In this document: positions 25,476 to 33,479 of the stretch, in pieces | Position numbering within the stretch: position 1 is the stretch's first letter | Layout: the number at the start of each line of letters is the position of its first letter | Assembly (NCBI GenBank): GCA_020849535.1 | Contig: JADLGB010000089.1 | Span: forward strand, 1-51,740 | DNA: 51,740 nucleotides | Source: Candidatus Hydrogenedentota bacterium | Lineage (GTDB): Bacteria; Hydrogenedentota; Hydrogenedentia; Hydrogenedentales; SLHB01 | Direction of reading: 5' to 3' | The notes under the pieces: generated by a model | What the model was told of the DNA's origin: nothing | Seen by the model: only the letters and a program-made list of their open reading frames with translations | Databases searched by the model: none | Translations under genes and position numbers: made by a program

Positions 25476-26534
25476 TCACGCGCCTGTTGGACCGAAGTGA
25501 AATTCATACGCGACCCTGCTAATGACGAGCCGGTCGATGCACTTGACGGCCACGCTGCCCGTGGCAACCGGACGTCCAAACAAGGCTAGGTTCGGGATGG
25601 TCTTTGCCTGTTCGTGCTCATGAAGTTGCTCGATGCAGCGTTGAGAAATGCCGTACACAGTTTGAAAAGGCATCTTACCCAAACGGAGCAAGCTGAAGTA
25701 CGAGGGATAGATCAACCCATCAAAGCCGGCTATACGTGCCGCTTCGGCAATGGTGCGAGTGAGTCGATATGAATGCCGACCAGCGAGGAAGAGCATGTGA
25801 ACGGTAATGTCCAGGCTTTCAAACTCAGTCACTCCTTCACCCTCTTTCAGCAGCACTGACAAGTCGAGGAGGCGAAGAGTCTTCGTCGGAGACAGTGTCG
25901 CGACGAAAACGTCATCTTCTGCGGTGACTCTGCATTCATGAATGCAGATCTCCAAATCAGGCGATCCGTACAGGATTGGCTGACCCTTCACATCCAGTCG
26001 CCCTCGACCGGAGTGTTCCGGTGGCGGACTGTCGTAGTGGCTTGGCGCGCCGGGAGCGCTGGGATTGACACGTACACGGTAGAAGGACTCATCCGAGGAA
26101 AAGGATCGCTCCGGATACTCACCGAGTATGCGGTCAACTATGGACTGGCGCGTTCTCGATCTCTGGAGCGCTTTGAGCGGCTCAATCTCGCCAAGCATCC
26201 AAAGTCGCGGGCCATAGTGAAAGAAGCCGACTTTCAGAAGACGCTCAATCAGCCGAACGTCTTGCTCCAGCCAAGGCTGCAGTTCAATTGAAGTCTTCTG
26301 ATGTTCGTTGAACTCCACAAGTGGCGCTGCGCCGTATCGAGTTCGCCACATCGAGCCCCAAACAAAGTACCGATGTGCCAGTGCGCCTAGGCCAGCCTGG
26401 GGTAGCTTCTTGAACCCCTCGGCGCCACAGTTTGGGCAGGCGCCCGGCACATCTATCCCAATGCGCTCTGCATCAAAGCGCAGTCCGGTGTCGGTGAAGC
26501 AGCGTGAGCAGACTATCGGGTCGTCGTCAGCCAT
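25476..26534 (-). CDS. RES-domain protein with N-terminal zinc ribbon
   Basis: Protein of 352 residues. The N-terminus has a zinc ribbon (C9-x2-C12 and C33-x2-C36), then a helical region of about 100 residues, as in HEPN/RES N-terminal domains. From about residue 150 it matches a RES domain: 'SFYRVRVNPSAPG' (conserved Arg), 'GRGRLDVKGQPILYGSPDLEICIHECR' (conserved Glu) and a downstream Ser region. RES toxins such as those of RES-Xre systems degrade NAD+. Here no Xre antitoxin is adjacent. ATG at 26534 lies just past the core of the preceding attC-like site; the frame could open at a TTG 15 bp upstream. It is read as the third cassette of the array and is probably a defence or toxin effector. 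Confidence 0.78.
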   Translation of the reverse strand: MADDDPIVCSRCFTDTGLRFDAERIGIDVPGACPNCGAEGFKKLPQAGLGALAHRYFVWGSMWRTRYGAAPLVEFNEHQKTSIELQPWLEQDVRLIERLLKVGFFHYGPRLWMLGEIEPLKALQRSRTRQSIVDRILGEYPERSFSSDESFYRVRVNPSAPGAPSHYDSPPPEHSGRGRLDVKGQPILYGSPDLEICIHECRVTAEDDVFVATLSPTKTLRLLDLSVLLKEGEGVTEFESLDITVHMLFLAGRHSYRLTRTIAEAARIAGFDGLIYPSYFSLLRLGKMPFQTVYGISQRCIEQLHEHEQAKTIPNLALFGRPVATGSVAVKCIDRLVISRVAYEFHFGPTGA

Positions 26535-26543
26535 ACCTATGAG

Positions 26544-26621
26544 AATCAACGCCTCAGTTCACTGGGCGGCAACTGGCGGCGAAGCCGGGTGTTGACGCTC
26601 CGGTGCAACTGGTTGCTAGCC
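26544..26621 (-). repeat. attC-like recombination site between DUF4062 and RES genes
   Basis: On the minus strand the site opens GGCTAGCAAC (26621) and closes GGCGTTGATTC (26544). The inner arms 'CCAGTTGCACCGG' and 'CCCAGTGAACTG' pair with one unpaired base, which matches the extrahelical bases of attC hairpins. A 'GGCTTCGCC' apex completes the fold. The TAG of the DUF4062 gene lies inside the first core. Confidence 0.75.
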
Positions 26622-27584
26622 GCCTGTATCGCTCGGAATTGCTTTGAGCACGGTCGCGTAATGCTCGCCATATGGGGTCAAAGCCCAGTACGTGTCGGTG
26701 TCCTTCAACGAACGCTTCTTCACGCTCTTCTGGATCAACCCGAGCGCCCGCAGTTGCACCTTAACTGTCTGGAAGTCCTCATCGCGGACATCAACATGCC
26801 ATCTCTCAACGGCCGCCTCCGCTGCGATCTTGCCTTCCAAGGTCTTTTCAAGATCGGATTCAGAGGCCTCGTCGAACATGGTGGGCCCCAAACACGCGAA
26901 GATGGAGTCCCAACTCAGTTTCGCCACGTGTTCCCTGTGGTTGAATGTCCATCTCAGTCGAAACACTTGTGAGCCCTGCGCAAGGGTCTTCGCATCTTCT
27001 GGGGGCTCGGTCCTGGCAGCCTCCAAGCTGGCAGTCAGGTCGTCGATCTTGGACCGGAGCTTCTGTACCTCTTCCGCGTTGCTGGCAAACCGGGCGCGCA
27101 CCCAGCCCTCGCCAGGCTGAAGCCTCATTAACTGGACCAGGCTGCGCGATACTACACCTCCCAGTTCCTCGGGCGTACGCCAGTACTTGCACATTCGCTG
27201 TTCTGCCTTCACTCTGAACGCATCGAGCTTTTCGCGGGCCGCTGGAGCCAGCTCAGTCTTGCCTGCGGGTATGGCGCCTGGATCACGGTGCAAGAAGGCC
27301 AATGCAGGAATCCTCTGCTTCGCGGCGTAATCGCACTCACGTTCTGTGAAACTGATCCCCTCGGCATCGACAGAGCCGTAGCGCCCACCGATGATCACCA
27401 AGTAGTAGTCGCAGTCGTCGATGACGCGGGTGATCAGTGCCCACTTGGATTCATCACTGGCAGGAAACAGTTCCATCCCGGACGGCATGCAGTCAAGCTC
27501 GAGAAGAGCCTGGATGACCTGCTGGCGCTCGTCCTGAAGGTCCCGGAACGTGGAGCTTACGAAGACTTGGAATCGACGATCCAC
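26616..27584 (-). CDS. DUF4062-domain protein
   Basis: Protein of 322 residues. The N-terminal 150 residues are a DUF4062 domain: 'FQVFVSSTFRDLQDERQQV', 'DYYLVIIGGRYGSV' and 'ISFTERECDYA', a Rossmann-like fold that I relate to TIR/deoxyribosyltransferase-like nucleotide-binding domains. A short coiled coil (about 175-195, 'AEEVQKLRSKIDDLTASLEAA') precedes a C-terminal winged-helix-like region ('RALGLIQKSVKKRSLKDTDTYWALTPYGE'). GTG at 27584 has GGAG 9 nt upstream. The stop codon lies in the core of an attC-like site. DUF4062 is often found in defence-associated multidomain proteins; no NTPase is attached here. Second cassette of the array. Confidence 0.82.
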   Translation of the reverse strand: MDRRFQVFVSSTFRDLQDERQQVIQALLELDCMPSGMELFPASDESKWALITRVIDDCDYYLVIIGGRYGSVDAEGISFTERECDYAAKQRIPALAFLHRDPGAIPAGKTELAPAAREKLDAFRVKAEQRMCKYWRTPEELGGVVSRSLVQLMRLQPGEGWVRARFASNAEEVQKLRSKIDDLTASLEAARTEPPEDAKTLAQGSQVFRLRWTFNHREHVAKLSWDSIFACLGPTMFDEASESDLEKTLEGKIAAEAAVERWHVDVRDEDFQTVKVQLRALGLIQKSVKKRSLKDTDTYWALTPYGEHYATVLKAIPSDTGG

Positions 27585-27602
27585 TTCGATGGTCTCCTGG
27601 GC

Positions 27603-27664
27603 GGCTGACGCTCAGCGTCGGCGGCGGCGCGAAGTGCCGTCCGCTGCGCATGCTGTTGTTAGCC
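27603..27664 (-). repeat. attC-like recombination site between NDT/TIR-like and DUF4062 genes
   Basis: On the minus strand the outer cores are GGCTAAC (27664-27658) and GTCAGCC (27609-27603), complementary apart from one base. Inside, 'GCGGACGGC', 'ACTTCGC' and 'GCCGCCGCC' make a GC-rich stem. The TAA of the upstream gene is part of the first core, a typical feature of integron cassettes. Confidence 0.75.
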
Positions 27665-29110
27665 AGACTCCTTCTTCAGGACCGCCTCAAGCGTCTTGAG
27701 GAGCTCCCCGCGCAGCCTGTCCGGACCCGGATAGTTGACATTGTAGATCAGAACCCGCCGTGACCTGAGATCGAAGGGAACGTCATCCATTGTCTGGGAC
27801 AGGAGAACCACCTCTTTGTTGAGAACGTCCGCGAGGCCAACCTCGTAGAATACGTTGGGATTCCGGCCCGTGAGGTCTGCCACGAGCGCGCGGGCAAGGA
27901 CGATGTTCTCCCAGATCGACTGCATTATATCACCCGTGTCGAAGATGTCGTCTGCGCGCCGCACTGACACGGCGAACTCTTGCTCGACGGCAGGTCTAAG
28001 TAGGTTCTGAAACACTTCCTCCATTGACTTAACATGGGGTGGCGCGCCTTCCTTGGGGAATGGCATGAGCCAGAATACGACATCCCTATCGTTCGATCCC
28101 GACGGCACTGTCCAACGCGGCCGTACGAACAAGCCTTCGCCTTTGCGCTCGGCCTCCAAGGCTCGGATCCGTTCTACGAGCCGCTGGGCTTCCCCGCGAA
28201 GCGCCCGATACTCGCGGATTGCCACCACCTTGCCTGAGAAGGCCCCCGCAAGCAGACGTTGACCGAAGGCGGCACGGTCCTCCGCCGTCATGATTGCCCC
28301 GATCGCGGTCAGAATCCGGAGATCCAGCAGGGCTTGGTCTTGGCCCTCGTAGAAACGCTCATCGGTCCTCATTGTCGTGAGCAACTGCCACAGGACCTCT
28401 TTGGCAAAGCCGTCAAGCGCTGTGTCGTTCGTTCTGCTTCCCACAATGGCTGCATCAAAGGCCACGTACGCAGCCTGAAGTGGGTCCTTCTTCAAAGATG
28501 CGCGGTCGTCCAAAGCAACGCGCAGAGCCTGGAACGCCCGATCTTTGGTCTCTTGGGCGACGTCAAGTCCAGCCTGAATCACCTCCGTGACGGTCCAAGC
28601 CAAGAACCCCAGTGTGGCAGGTCGATCACCGTCTTTCAGCTTAGAGACACACCACGACAGAGCTCGGTCAATCGCATCTGAGGATTCTTCCATGGGGGAC
28701 CCGATTAGAATGGAGATGCCCACCAGAGTCGGAAAGGTGTCGTAGACGTCAGGGGATTCGACGAACCCGACCGGGATGTTGATGTTCCCATCTGTCCCAA
28801 CCATGTGAGCGAGGATCTTGCTTACCGCCTCATTCCGATACGCATCTGCTCGTCTTCCCCTTGTTAGCGCTAACAACTTGAACGGGCTCACGGCTCTCGG
28901 GTTGCGGTCTCGAGGGTCGTCAATAGACTCGAACCAGTGCAGGGCTTGATCAATGTAGGGGTAGAACGATTCGGGGCCCAGGGAATTGAGCGCCTCGACA
29001 AGGTGGTAGGTGTGTACGTCAGACCCAAGGAAGTCGCCGCCCTCGTTCTGATGGGCCAAGACGCGATCTAGTAGTTGAAGTGCGTCGTGGATTATCGAGT
29101 CGTTATCCAT
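27659..29110 (-). CDS. Helical-repeat protein with C-terminal deoxyribosyltransferase/TIR-like domain
   Basis: Protein of 483 residues. Residues about 1-300 are alpha-helical repeats resembling an alpha/alpha toroid (e.g. 'LQLLDRVLAHQNEGGDFLGSDVHTYHLVEALNSLG'). A coiled-coil linker follows ('LRGEAQRLVERIRALEAERKGEG'). Residues about 335-480 form a Rossmann-like domain with 'RRADDIFDTGDIMQSIWENIVLARALVADLTGRNPNVFYEVGLADVL' and 'DVPFDLRSRRVLIYN'. The Glu in 'FYEVGLA' is where nucleoside deoxyribosyltransferases and TIR NADases keep their catalytic Glu. ATG at 29110 has GAGG 7 nt upstream. First cassette after the attC-like site at 29139-29191. A sensor-plus-effector role in defence is an inference. 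Confidence 0.72.
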   Translation of the reverse strand: MDNDSIIHDALQLLDRVLAHQNEGGDFLGSDVHTYHLVEALNSLGPESFYPYIDQALHWFESIDDPRDRNPRAVSPFKLLALTRGRRADAYRNEAVSKILAHMVGTDGNINIPVGFVESPDVYDTFPTLVGISILIGSPMEESSDAIDRALSWCVSKLKDGDRPATLGFLAWTVTEVIQAGLDVAQETKDRAFQALRVALDDRASLKKDPLQAAYVAFDAAIVGSRTNDTALDGFAKEVLWQLLTTMRTDERFYEGQDQALLDLRILTAIGAIMTAEDRAAFGQRLLAGAFSGKVVAIREYRALRGEAQRLVERIRALEAERKGEGLFVRPRWTVPSGSNDRDVVFWLMPFPKEGAPPHVKSMEEVFQNLLRPAVEQEFAVSVRRADDIFDTGDIMQSIWENIVLARALVADLTGRNPNVFYEVGLADVLNKEVVLLSQTMDDVPFDLRSRRVLIYNVNYPGPDRLRGELLKTLEAVLKKESG

Positions 29111-29138
29111 GGCAGTTCCTCGCCTGTGCATTCGTTCT

Positions 29139-29191
29139 GGCTAACAATGATTCGATGGACCCGCATTAGACGCAGGGTTCATCGTTCCTGT
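29139..29191 (-). repeat. attC-like site upstream of the cassette array
   Basis: On the minus strand it ends GTTAGCC (29145-29139), the form of an attC/attI crossover core. It contains paired arms 'CGATGAACCCTGCG' and 'TGCGGGTCCATCG'. The left core (CAGGAAC) is degenerate. At 53 bp it is short. It may be the attC of an eroded earlier cassette. Confidence 0.5.
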
Positions 29192-29405
29192 CAGTAGAGG
29201 ATTCCTTGGGGTTTCTTGCCAGAGTCGCCCTAACACCTCTTCCTTCATCGGTTTGCCGGTGCTCCGGCCATTTATCCCGGAATGCCTTGCGGATCGGCAA
29301 AAGGACCTTTGTCTCAAAGGCTGTCCACGGGACTCCGGGCGCGCGAACATCCGCTTTCGAGTGTGTGAGAGTAGATAAGCGCCGACAACCGCTTCCCCAT
29401 TTCAA
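29166..29405 (-). CDS. Possible small cassette gene or relic
   Basis: A 79-codon frame whose middle ('PWTAFETKVLLPIRKAFRDKWPEH') has a protein-like mix of charged and hydrophobic residues, and whose TAA falls inside the attC-like site, as expected for a cassette gene. Against it are a TTG start, no clear ribosome site and no recognised family. It could be the decayed end of a larger gene. Confidence 0.25.
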   Translation of the reverse strand: MKWGSGCRRLSTLTHSKADVRAPGVPWTAFETKVLLPIRKAFRDKWPEHRQTDEGRGVRATLARNPKESSTDRNDEPCV

Positions 29406-29681
29406 TACTATGGTCTTTCTCGCGAATTGTCAAGACCAATCCACGGATGGGCTACTTCCAGCACGCAGTCCATCCATAGGCGCGGCACGAGTGGGCTGGT
29501 ATGGACAGCCGAGGGTCATCCCCCATGGGATTTCTACTCCTTCTACTGTGGATTGTTTCAGTGTTCCACTTCATCCCGCAAGGCCCATACAAATCAAGGG
29601 ACATCCAGACTACTCTTAAAGAGCACTGCCCTGTCACAATCTCCACCAAATTCTTTGGCTTAGGAATCGAGATGATAAGCA
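29192..29681. other. Interval with no secure gene
   Basis: Apart from the doubtful minus-strand frame ending at 29166, I see one 63-codon plus-strand frame (29501-29692) with a hydrophobic stretch 'GFLLLLLWIVSVFHFI' but no ribosome site. Neither is supported by family resemblance. Base composition is more AT-rich than the flanks. Confidence 0.5.
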
Positions 29682-29837
29682 TTAAACAGTAGTCCCCCGG
29701 AGTCCCTGTGCGTAGGCGGCATCGAAGTGCGCGGACTGAGGCTGCCCGCTGCGCCACAGTGCGAACGCGAAGAATGCGGCAGTAATAGCAAGCGTGATGG
29801 CGATGGAGATGGCCGCACGCACGATGATCTTTCGCAT
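29682..29837 (-). pseudogene. Truncated 5' copy of the DUF4932 gene
   Basis: ATG at 29837 starts a 51-codon frame reading MRKIIVRAAISIAITLAITA, then an ALWRSGQPQSAHFDAAYAQ segment that is identical in residues to the start of the intact DUF4932 protein at 24484. DNA identity is high over about 135 bp and fades after 'RGT'. Only the membrane anchor remains and the extracytoplasmic domain is absent. Both copies are on the minus strand and bracket the cassette array. Confidence 0.85.
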
Positions 29838-30032
29838 GAAACTTGCTCCTGTTACTAGGTCCGGATGAAGGCTACCAGAACCCCGTATCGGGTGGAAACC
29901 TGGCTCTTGAGGCGCGGCCGGTTTCGTCTTCATGGCCAATTCAATGTTCTCGAGAGTACCGAATTCTCCAGCCGCGCAATCGCGCCAAGTGCCTGGAAAC
30001 GTGCGTATTCACCCACTTCTCCGTCTTGGGTG

Positions 30033-30126
30033 GTTTCAGCCCGTAAGGGCGAAAGATAATAGCCCAGCGATTCATCGCTGGGTAGCCTGGGCAACCAGAA
30101 GGCGAGTCCCGTCAGGGACGACAGAG
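30033..30126 (+). repeat. Dispersed hairpin element, copy A
   Basis: The core dyad CCCAGCGATTCATCGCTGGG is preceded by 'GGGCGAAAGATAATAG' and followed by 'GTCCCGTCAGGGACGACAGA'. The core and 'GATAATAG' recur inverted at 30222-30311. Confidence 0.8.
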
Positions 30127-30221
30127 CAGGCGAGGTATCATCGGAAGACGGCTTTCAAGGAAAGGTCGGAGGATTTGCATGCGAAGCATGACGTGAAATA
30201 GGTGGTACTGGAGCTCGCATG

Positions 30222-30311
30222 GACTCTTTCGCCCCTGCCGGGGCTTGGGAGGGGTCCCGCGGACCCAGCGATGAATCGCTGGGCTATTATCTGTCGTCCC
30301 TATCGGGACTC
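30222..30311 (-). repeat. Dispersed hairpin element, copy B (inverted)
   Basis: On the minus strand it reads 'GTCCCGATAGGGACGACAGATAATAG', then the same core dyad as copy A, then 'CCCCGGCAGGGGCGAAAGA'. The flanking hairpins are in swapped order relative to copy A, so the copies are composites of shared modules. Confidence 0.8.
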
Positions 30312-30568
30312 TTGCTCCGAGCCCCGACTTCTCGAGAATCGGCGAAAACTCCGAAGATGTCCAAAAAACACACGGAGAGCAGTATCCGAGAACTCGGTAC
30401 TCTCAAGAATGTTCTCATTCGTTCACTTGTTTCCGGCGGGCGATGGCAGTCATGATGATCCCGTGTGGCCTGCCGTTTAGGGTGTGAAATGTCCCGGGGG
30501 AGGCTTGCGTGCCGGCAATGTCTTTCAGATACCCGATTCAGACGGTGAATGGAAACGCGGAGGGCTCA

Positions 30569-31891
30569 ATGTCCAGCACATCGCAAACTGAAGCGCTCTA
30601 TCAACACGCGAAACGGCGCATGCCCGGTGGTACGCAATTGTTGAGCAAGCGACCCGAGATGTTTGCGCCGGATGTGTGGCCCGCCTACTACCGCGAGGCG
30701 CGGGGCTGCGAGATTTGGGATCTCGACGGCAACCACTATTTCGACATGACCCACAACGGCGTGGGCTCCTGTCTGCTGGGATATGCGGATCCCGAAGTAA
30801 CGCGCGCCGTGACCGACAGAATTAGCCGGGGCAGCATGTGCACGTTGAATTCGCCGGAAGAGGTGGAGTTGGCCGACCTCCTGTGCGCCATCCATCCCTG
30901 GGCCGAGCACGTGCGTTTCGCCCGATGCGGGGGCGAAGCCTGCGCGGTTGCGGTGCGGATCGCGCGCGCCACCACAGACCGGTCGGTCGTCGCGATCTGC
31001 GGATACCACGGGTGGCAGGACTGGTATCTCGCGGCCAATCTCGGCGCGGAGGATTCCCTGCGCGGACATCTGCTTCCGGGCCTGGCGCCCTTGGGTGTGC
31101 CACGCGAACTGCGTGGCACGGCTGTGACCTTTGACTACGGCGATCGCGAGGCGTTCGATGCGTTAGTGGCCGCGCACGGCGATCGATTGGCCGCCGTGAT
31201 CATGGAACCGTGCCGCTATGCCGAGCCTGAACCGGGCTTCCTTGAGCACGTCCGCGATAAGGCCCATTCTGCTGGCGCGCTGCTGATATTCGATGAAATC
31301 ACTATCGGCTGGCGGCTTTGTCACGGTGGCGCTCACCTGCGAATCGGGGTCAACCCCGATCTCGCCGTCTTCGCGAAGGCGCTTGGCAACGGCCATCCCA
31401 TCGGCGCGGTCATCGGCACCCGGCAGGCGATGGAAGGCGCGCACGGCTCATTTATCAGTAGTACCTACTGGACGGAAAGTGTTGGTCCGGTGGCCGGCCT
31501 CGCGACATTGCGCAAACTGAAAGAGGAGGACGTGTGCGGTCACGTCGCGCGCATTGGCGAGATGATGAAGGAGGCTTGGCGCGTTACGAGCACCCGGCAC
31601 GGATTGCCGGTGGCTGTGGCGGATGGGTTTCCGTGCCTCGCACACTTCGCGTTTGAGCATGCGCTGGCGAATGAGCTGAAAACGCTTTTTACGACGGAGA
31701 TGCTGAGGCTCGGTTTCCTGGCTGGCACGGCCATCTATCCTACCTTGGCACACACCGATTCAATCGTGTCTCGCTATGCCGAGGCCCTGGACACTGTGTG
31801 TGCAGATCTCGCGAAGGCCTTGGATAAGGGTCGCGTTACAGAGATGCTGGAGGGCCCACCCGCGCACCAGGGGTTCCGCCGGCTGCTGTAG
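30569..31891 (+). CDS. Class III PLP aminotransferase (glutamate-1-semialdehyde aminomutase-like)
   Basis: Protein of 440 residues. 'RMPGGTQLLSKRPEMF' and 'CEIWDLDGNHYFDMTHNGVGSCLLGYADPEV' are the N-terminal blocks of the class III family. 'CGGEACAVAVRIARA', 'CGYHGWQDWYLA', 'LIFDEITIGWR' (PLP-binding Asp) and 'FAKALGNGHPIGAVIG' (Schiff-base Lys) complete the set. ATG at 30569 has GGAGG 5 nt upstream; an open frame 60 bp longer lacks this. True HemL shows different flanking motifs and context, so it more likely acts on an amino sugar, nonulosonate precursor or amino acid. It lies 91 bp before a symporter and may serve the same substrate. Confidence 0.85.
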   Translation: MSSTSQTEALYQHAKRRMPGGTQLLSKRPEMFAPDVWPAYYREARGCEIWDLDGNHYFDMTHNGVGSCLLGYADPEVTRAVTDRISRGSMCTLNSPEEVELADLLCAIHPWAEHVRFARCGGEACAVAVRIARATTDRSVVAICGYHGWQDWYLAANLGAEDSLRGHLLPGLAPLGVPRELRGTAVTFDYGDREAFDALVAAHGDRLAAVIMEPCRYAEPEPGFLEHVRDKAHSAGALLIFDEITIGWRLCHGGAHLRIGVNPDLAVFAKALGNGHPIGAVIGTRQAMEGAHGSFISSTYWTESVGPVAGLATLRKLKEEDVCGHVARIGEMMKEAWRVTSTRHGLPVAVADGFPCLAHFAFEHALANELKTLFTTEMLRLGFLAGTAIYPTLAHTDSIVSRYAEALDTVCADLAKALDKGRVTEMLEGPPAHQGFRRLL

Positions 31892-31982
31892 ACCGAGATT
31901 CTCGTGCTTCTCCTTGGAACTCACGCGATGGGACTCGCAAATCTTGCAATTCGATCGCGCGACCTGGACGGGGGTATTTGCA

Positions 31983-33479
31983 GTGCATAGTTGGACATTC
32001 ATTGACGGCGCGGTCATGGTTGCCTACATCCTGGCCATCGTCTCCTTTGGCAGCATGTTCGCGCGGCGGCAGCGGACCGCGACGGATTTCTTCCTCGCAA
32101 ACCGCCGCTTCAAGTGGCTTCCCATCGCACTGTCCGTCATCGCTTCCGACTTGAGCGCGATCAGCTACCTGGGTGCGCCCGCCATGTCGTTTCAGCACGA
32201 TCTGCGCTATGCGCTTACGATTCTCATTCTTCCCGTTGCGGTACTGATCGCCGTGTACACCGTCGTGCAGGTCTTCTACCGCCTGCAGGTGTTCACCGTG
32301 TACGAGTACCTCGAGAACAGGTTCCACGTATCCATTCGCATGCTCGCCGCGCTGCTGTTTCTGCTGGTGCGCGGCGGCTGGCTGGCCACTGTCATCTACA
32401 CGCCGGCACTGGCACTATCGGTCGTGAGCGGTGCGAACCTTACCTTCTGCATTCTTATCACCGGTATCCTGACCACGCTTTACACGATGCTCGGCGGCAT
32501 CGAGGCCGTCATCTGGTGCGACGTGATTCACTTCTGTGTGTTGACCTTCGGCATCGTGGTGGCGCTGACCTTCATTCTCTACGATTTCGGCGGCAGCGTG
32601 ACTGACATCTGGGCTATAGCGTCCGCGCATGGCCGCACCCGGATGGTAAGTTTTGACTGGCGCTGGAGTGCCGAGTTCACGGTCTGGGGTATCATCGCGA
32701 TGAGCCTCGTCAACAACCTCTCTTCCTACGGCGTGGACCAGGTCGTTGTGCAGCGGTACTTCACCGCGAAATCGATGAAGGATCTCGTTAAGAGCGCGGT
32801 CGGCCAGTCGCTCCTGGTGATTCCGGTCACGCTCGCGTTGTATCTCGTGGGCACGGGCTTGTTCGCCTATTACCAGCAGCATCCGGAGATGATGAAATCG
32901 CTGCTGAATCTTGACCCTGCCAATCCCGTGCAGGCCACCAATCGCGTCTTTCCCCACTTCATTACGTTCGGATTGCCTGCGGGGATCTCGGGTCTGGTGA
33001 TTGCCGGTATCGTGGCGGCCACCATGGGCAGTTTCAGTTCCGGGCTGAATTCCGTGACCACGGTCGTCGTGATGGACTTCTACAAGCGGTTCTTCCACCG
33101 GGAAGCGAAGACTGAGGCCCATTACCTTCGCGCGGGACGCGTCGCGACGCTCTTCCTCGGCTTCACGGCGACCGGCGTTGCCTTCTTTGTGGGACACTTG
33201 GGGACGATCCTCGAGATGACCGGGAAGATCTCCAGCTTTCTCGTGGGACCCATCGTGGCCATGTTCCTGTTGGGTGTGCTCAGCAAACGCGCCAACACGC
33301 CGGGGGTGTTTGTGGGCACGCTCTGCGGTTTGGGCGCCGTGGCATGGTGGAGTTCGAGTGTATTCTGGCTTTGGTGGGGACTTCTCGGTCTAGTGGTAAG
33401 CGCGGCCGTCGGGTATGCTCTTAGCGTGAATTGGAACCTGATTGCGGGCAAGCCAGGAGAAAAGCGCGTCGAACCATAG
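31983..33479 (+). CDS. Sodium:solute symporter (SSS family), second copy
   Basis: Membrane protein of 498 residues with about 13 helices. The family signature runs through 'IVSFGSMFARRQRTATDFFLANRRFKWLPIALSVIASDLSAISYLGAPA', 'YTMLGGIEAVIWCDVIHF' and 'GLVIAGIVAATMGSFSSGLNSVTTVVVMDFY'. GTG at 31983 gives the usual short periplasmic N-terminus and follows a G-rich tract; the frame is open for 207 bp upstream, but that part is shadow-like and overlaps the aminotransferase. It is only distantly similar to the symporter at 14523. It probably imports a sugar or sugar acid for the enzymes nearby. Confidence 0.9.
   Translation: MHSWTFIDGAVMVAYILAIVSFGSMFARRQRTATDFFLANRRFKWLPIALSVIASDLSAISYLGAPAMSFQHDLRYALTILILPVAVLIAVYTVVQVFYRLQVFTVYEYLENRFHVSIRMLAALLFLLVRGGWLATVIYTPALALSVVSGANLTFCILITGILTTLYTMLGGIEAVIWCDVIHFCVLTFGIVVALTFILYDFGGSVTDIWAIASAHGRTRMVSFDWRWSAEFTVWGIIAMSLVNNLSSYGVDQVVVQRYFTAKSMKDLVKSAVGQSLLVIPVTLALYLVGTGLFAYYQQHPEMMKSLLNLDPANPVQATNRVFPHFITFGLPAGISGLVIAGIVAATMGSFSSGLNSVTTVVVMDFYKRFFHREAKTEAHYLRAGRVATLFLGFTATGVAFFVGHLGTILEMTGKISSFLVGPIVAMFLLGVLSKRANTPGVFVGTLCGLGAVAWWSSSVFWLWWGLLGLVVSAAVGYALSVNWNLIAGKPGEKRVEP

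Larger units (their letters stand above)
29838..30568. other. Gene-free interval with inverted repeat elements
   Basis: No coding frame of quality. It holds two inverted copies of a hairpin element (30033-30126 and 30222-30311). GGAGG at 30559-30563 is the ribosome site of the aminotransferase at 30569. Confidence 0.7.

Noticed and set aside
29501..29692. 63-codon plus-strand frame with one hydrophobic stretch.
   Set aside because: No ribosome site or family likeness. A leucine run alone is not enough to call a membrane peptide.
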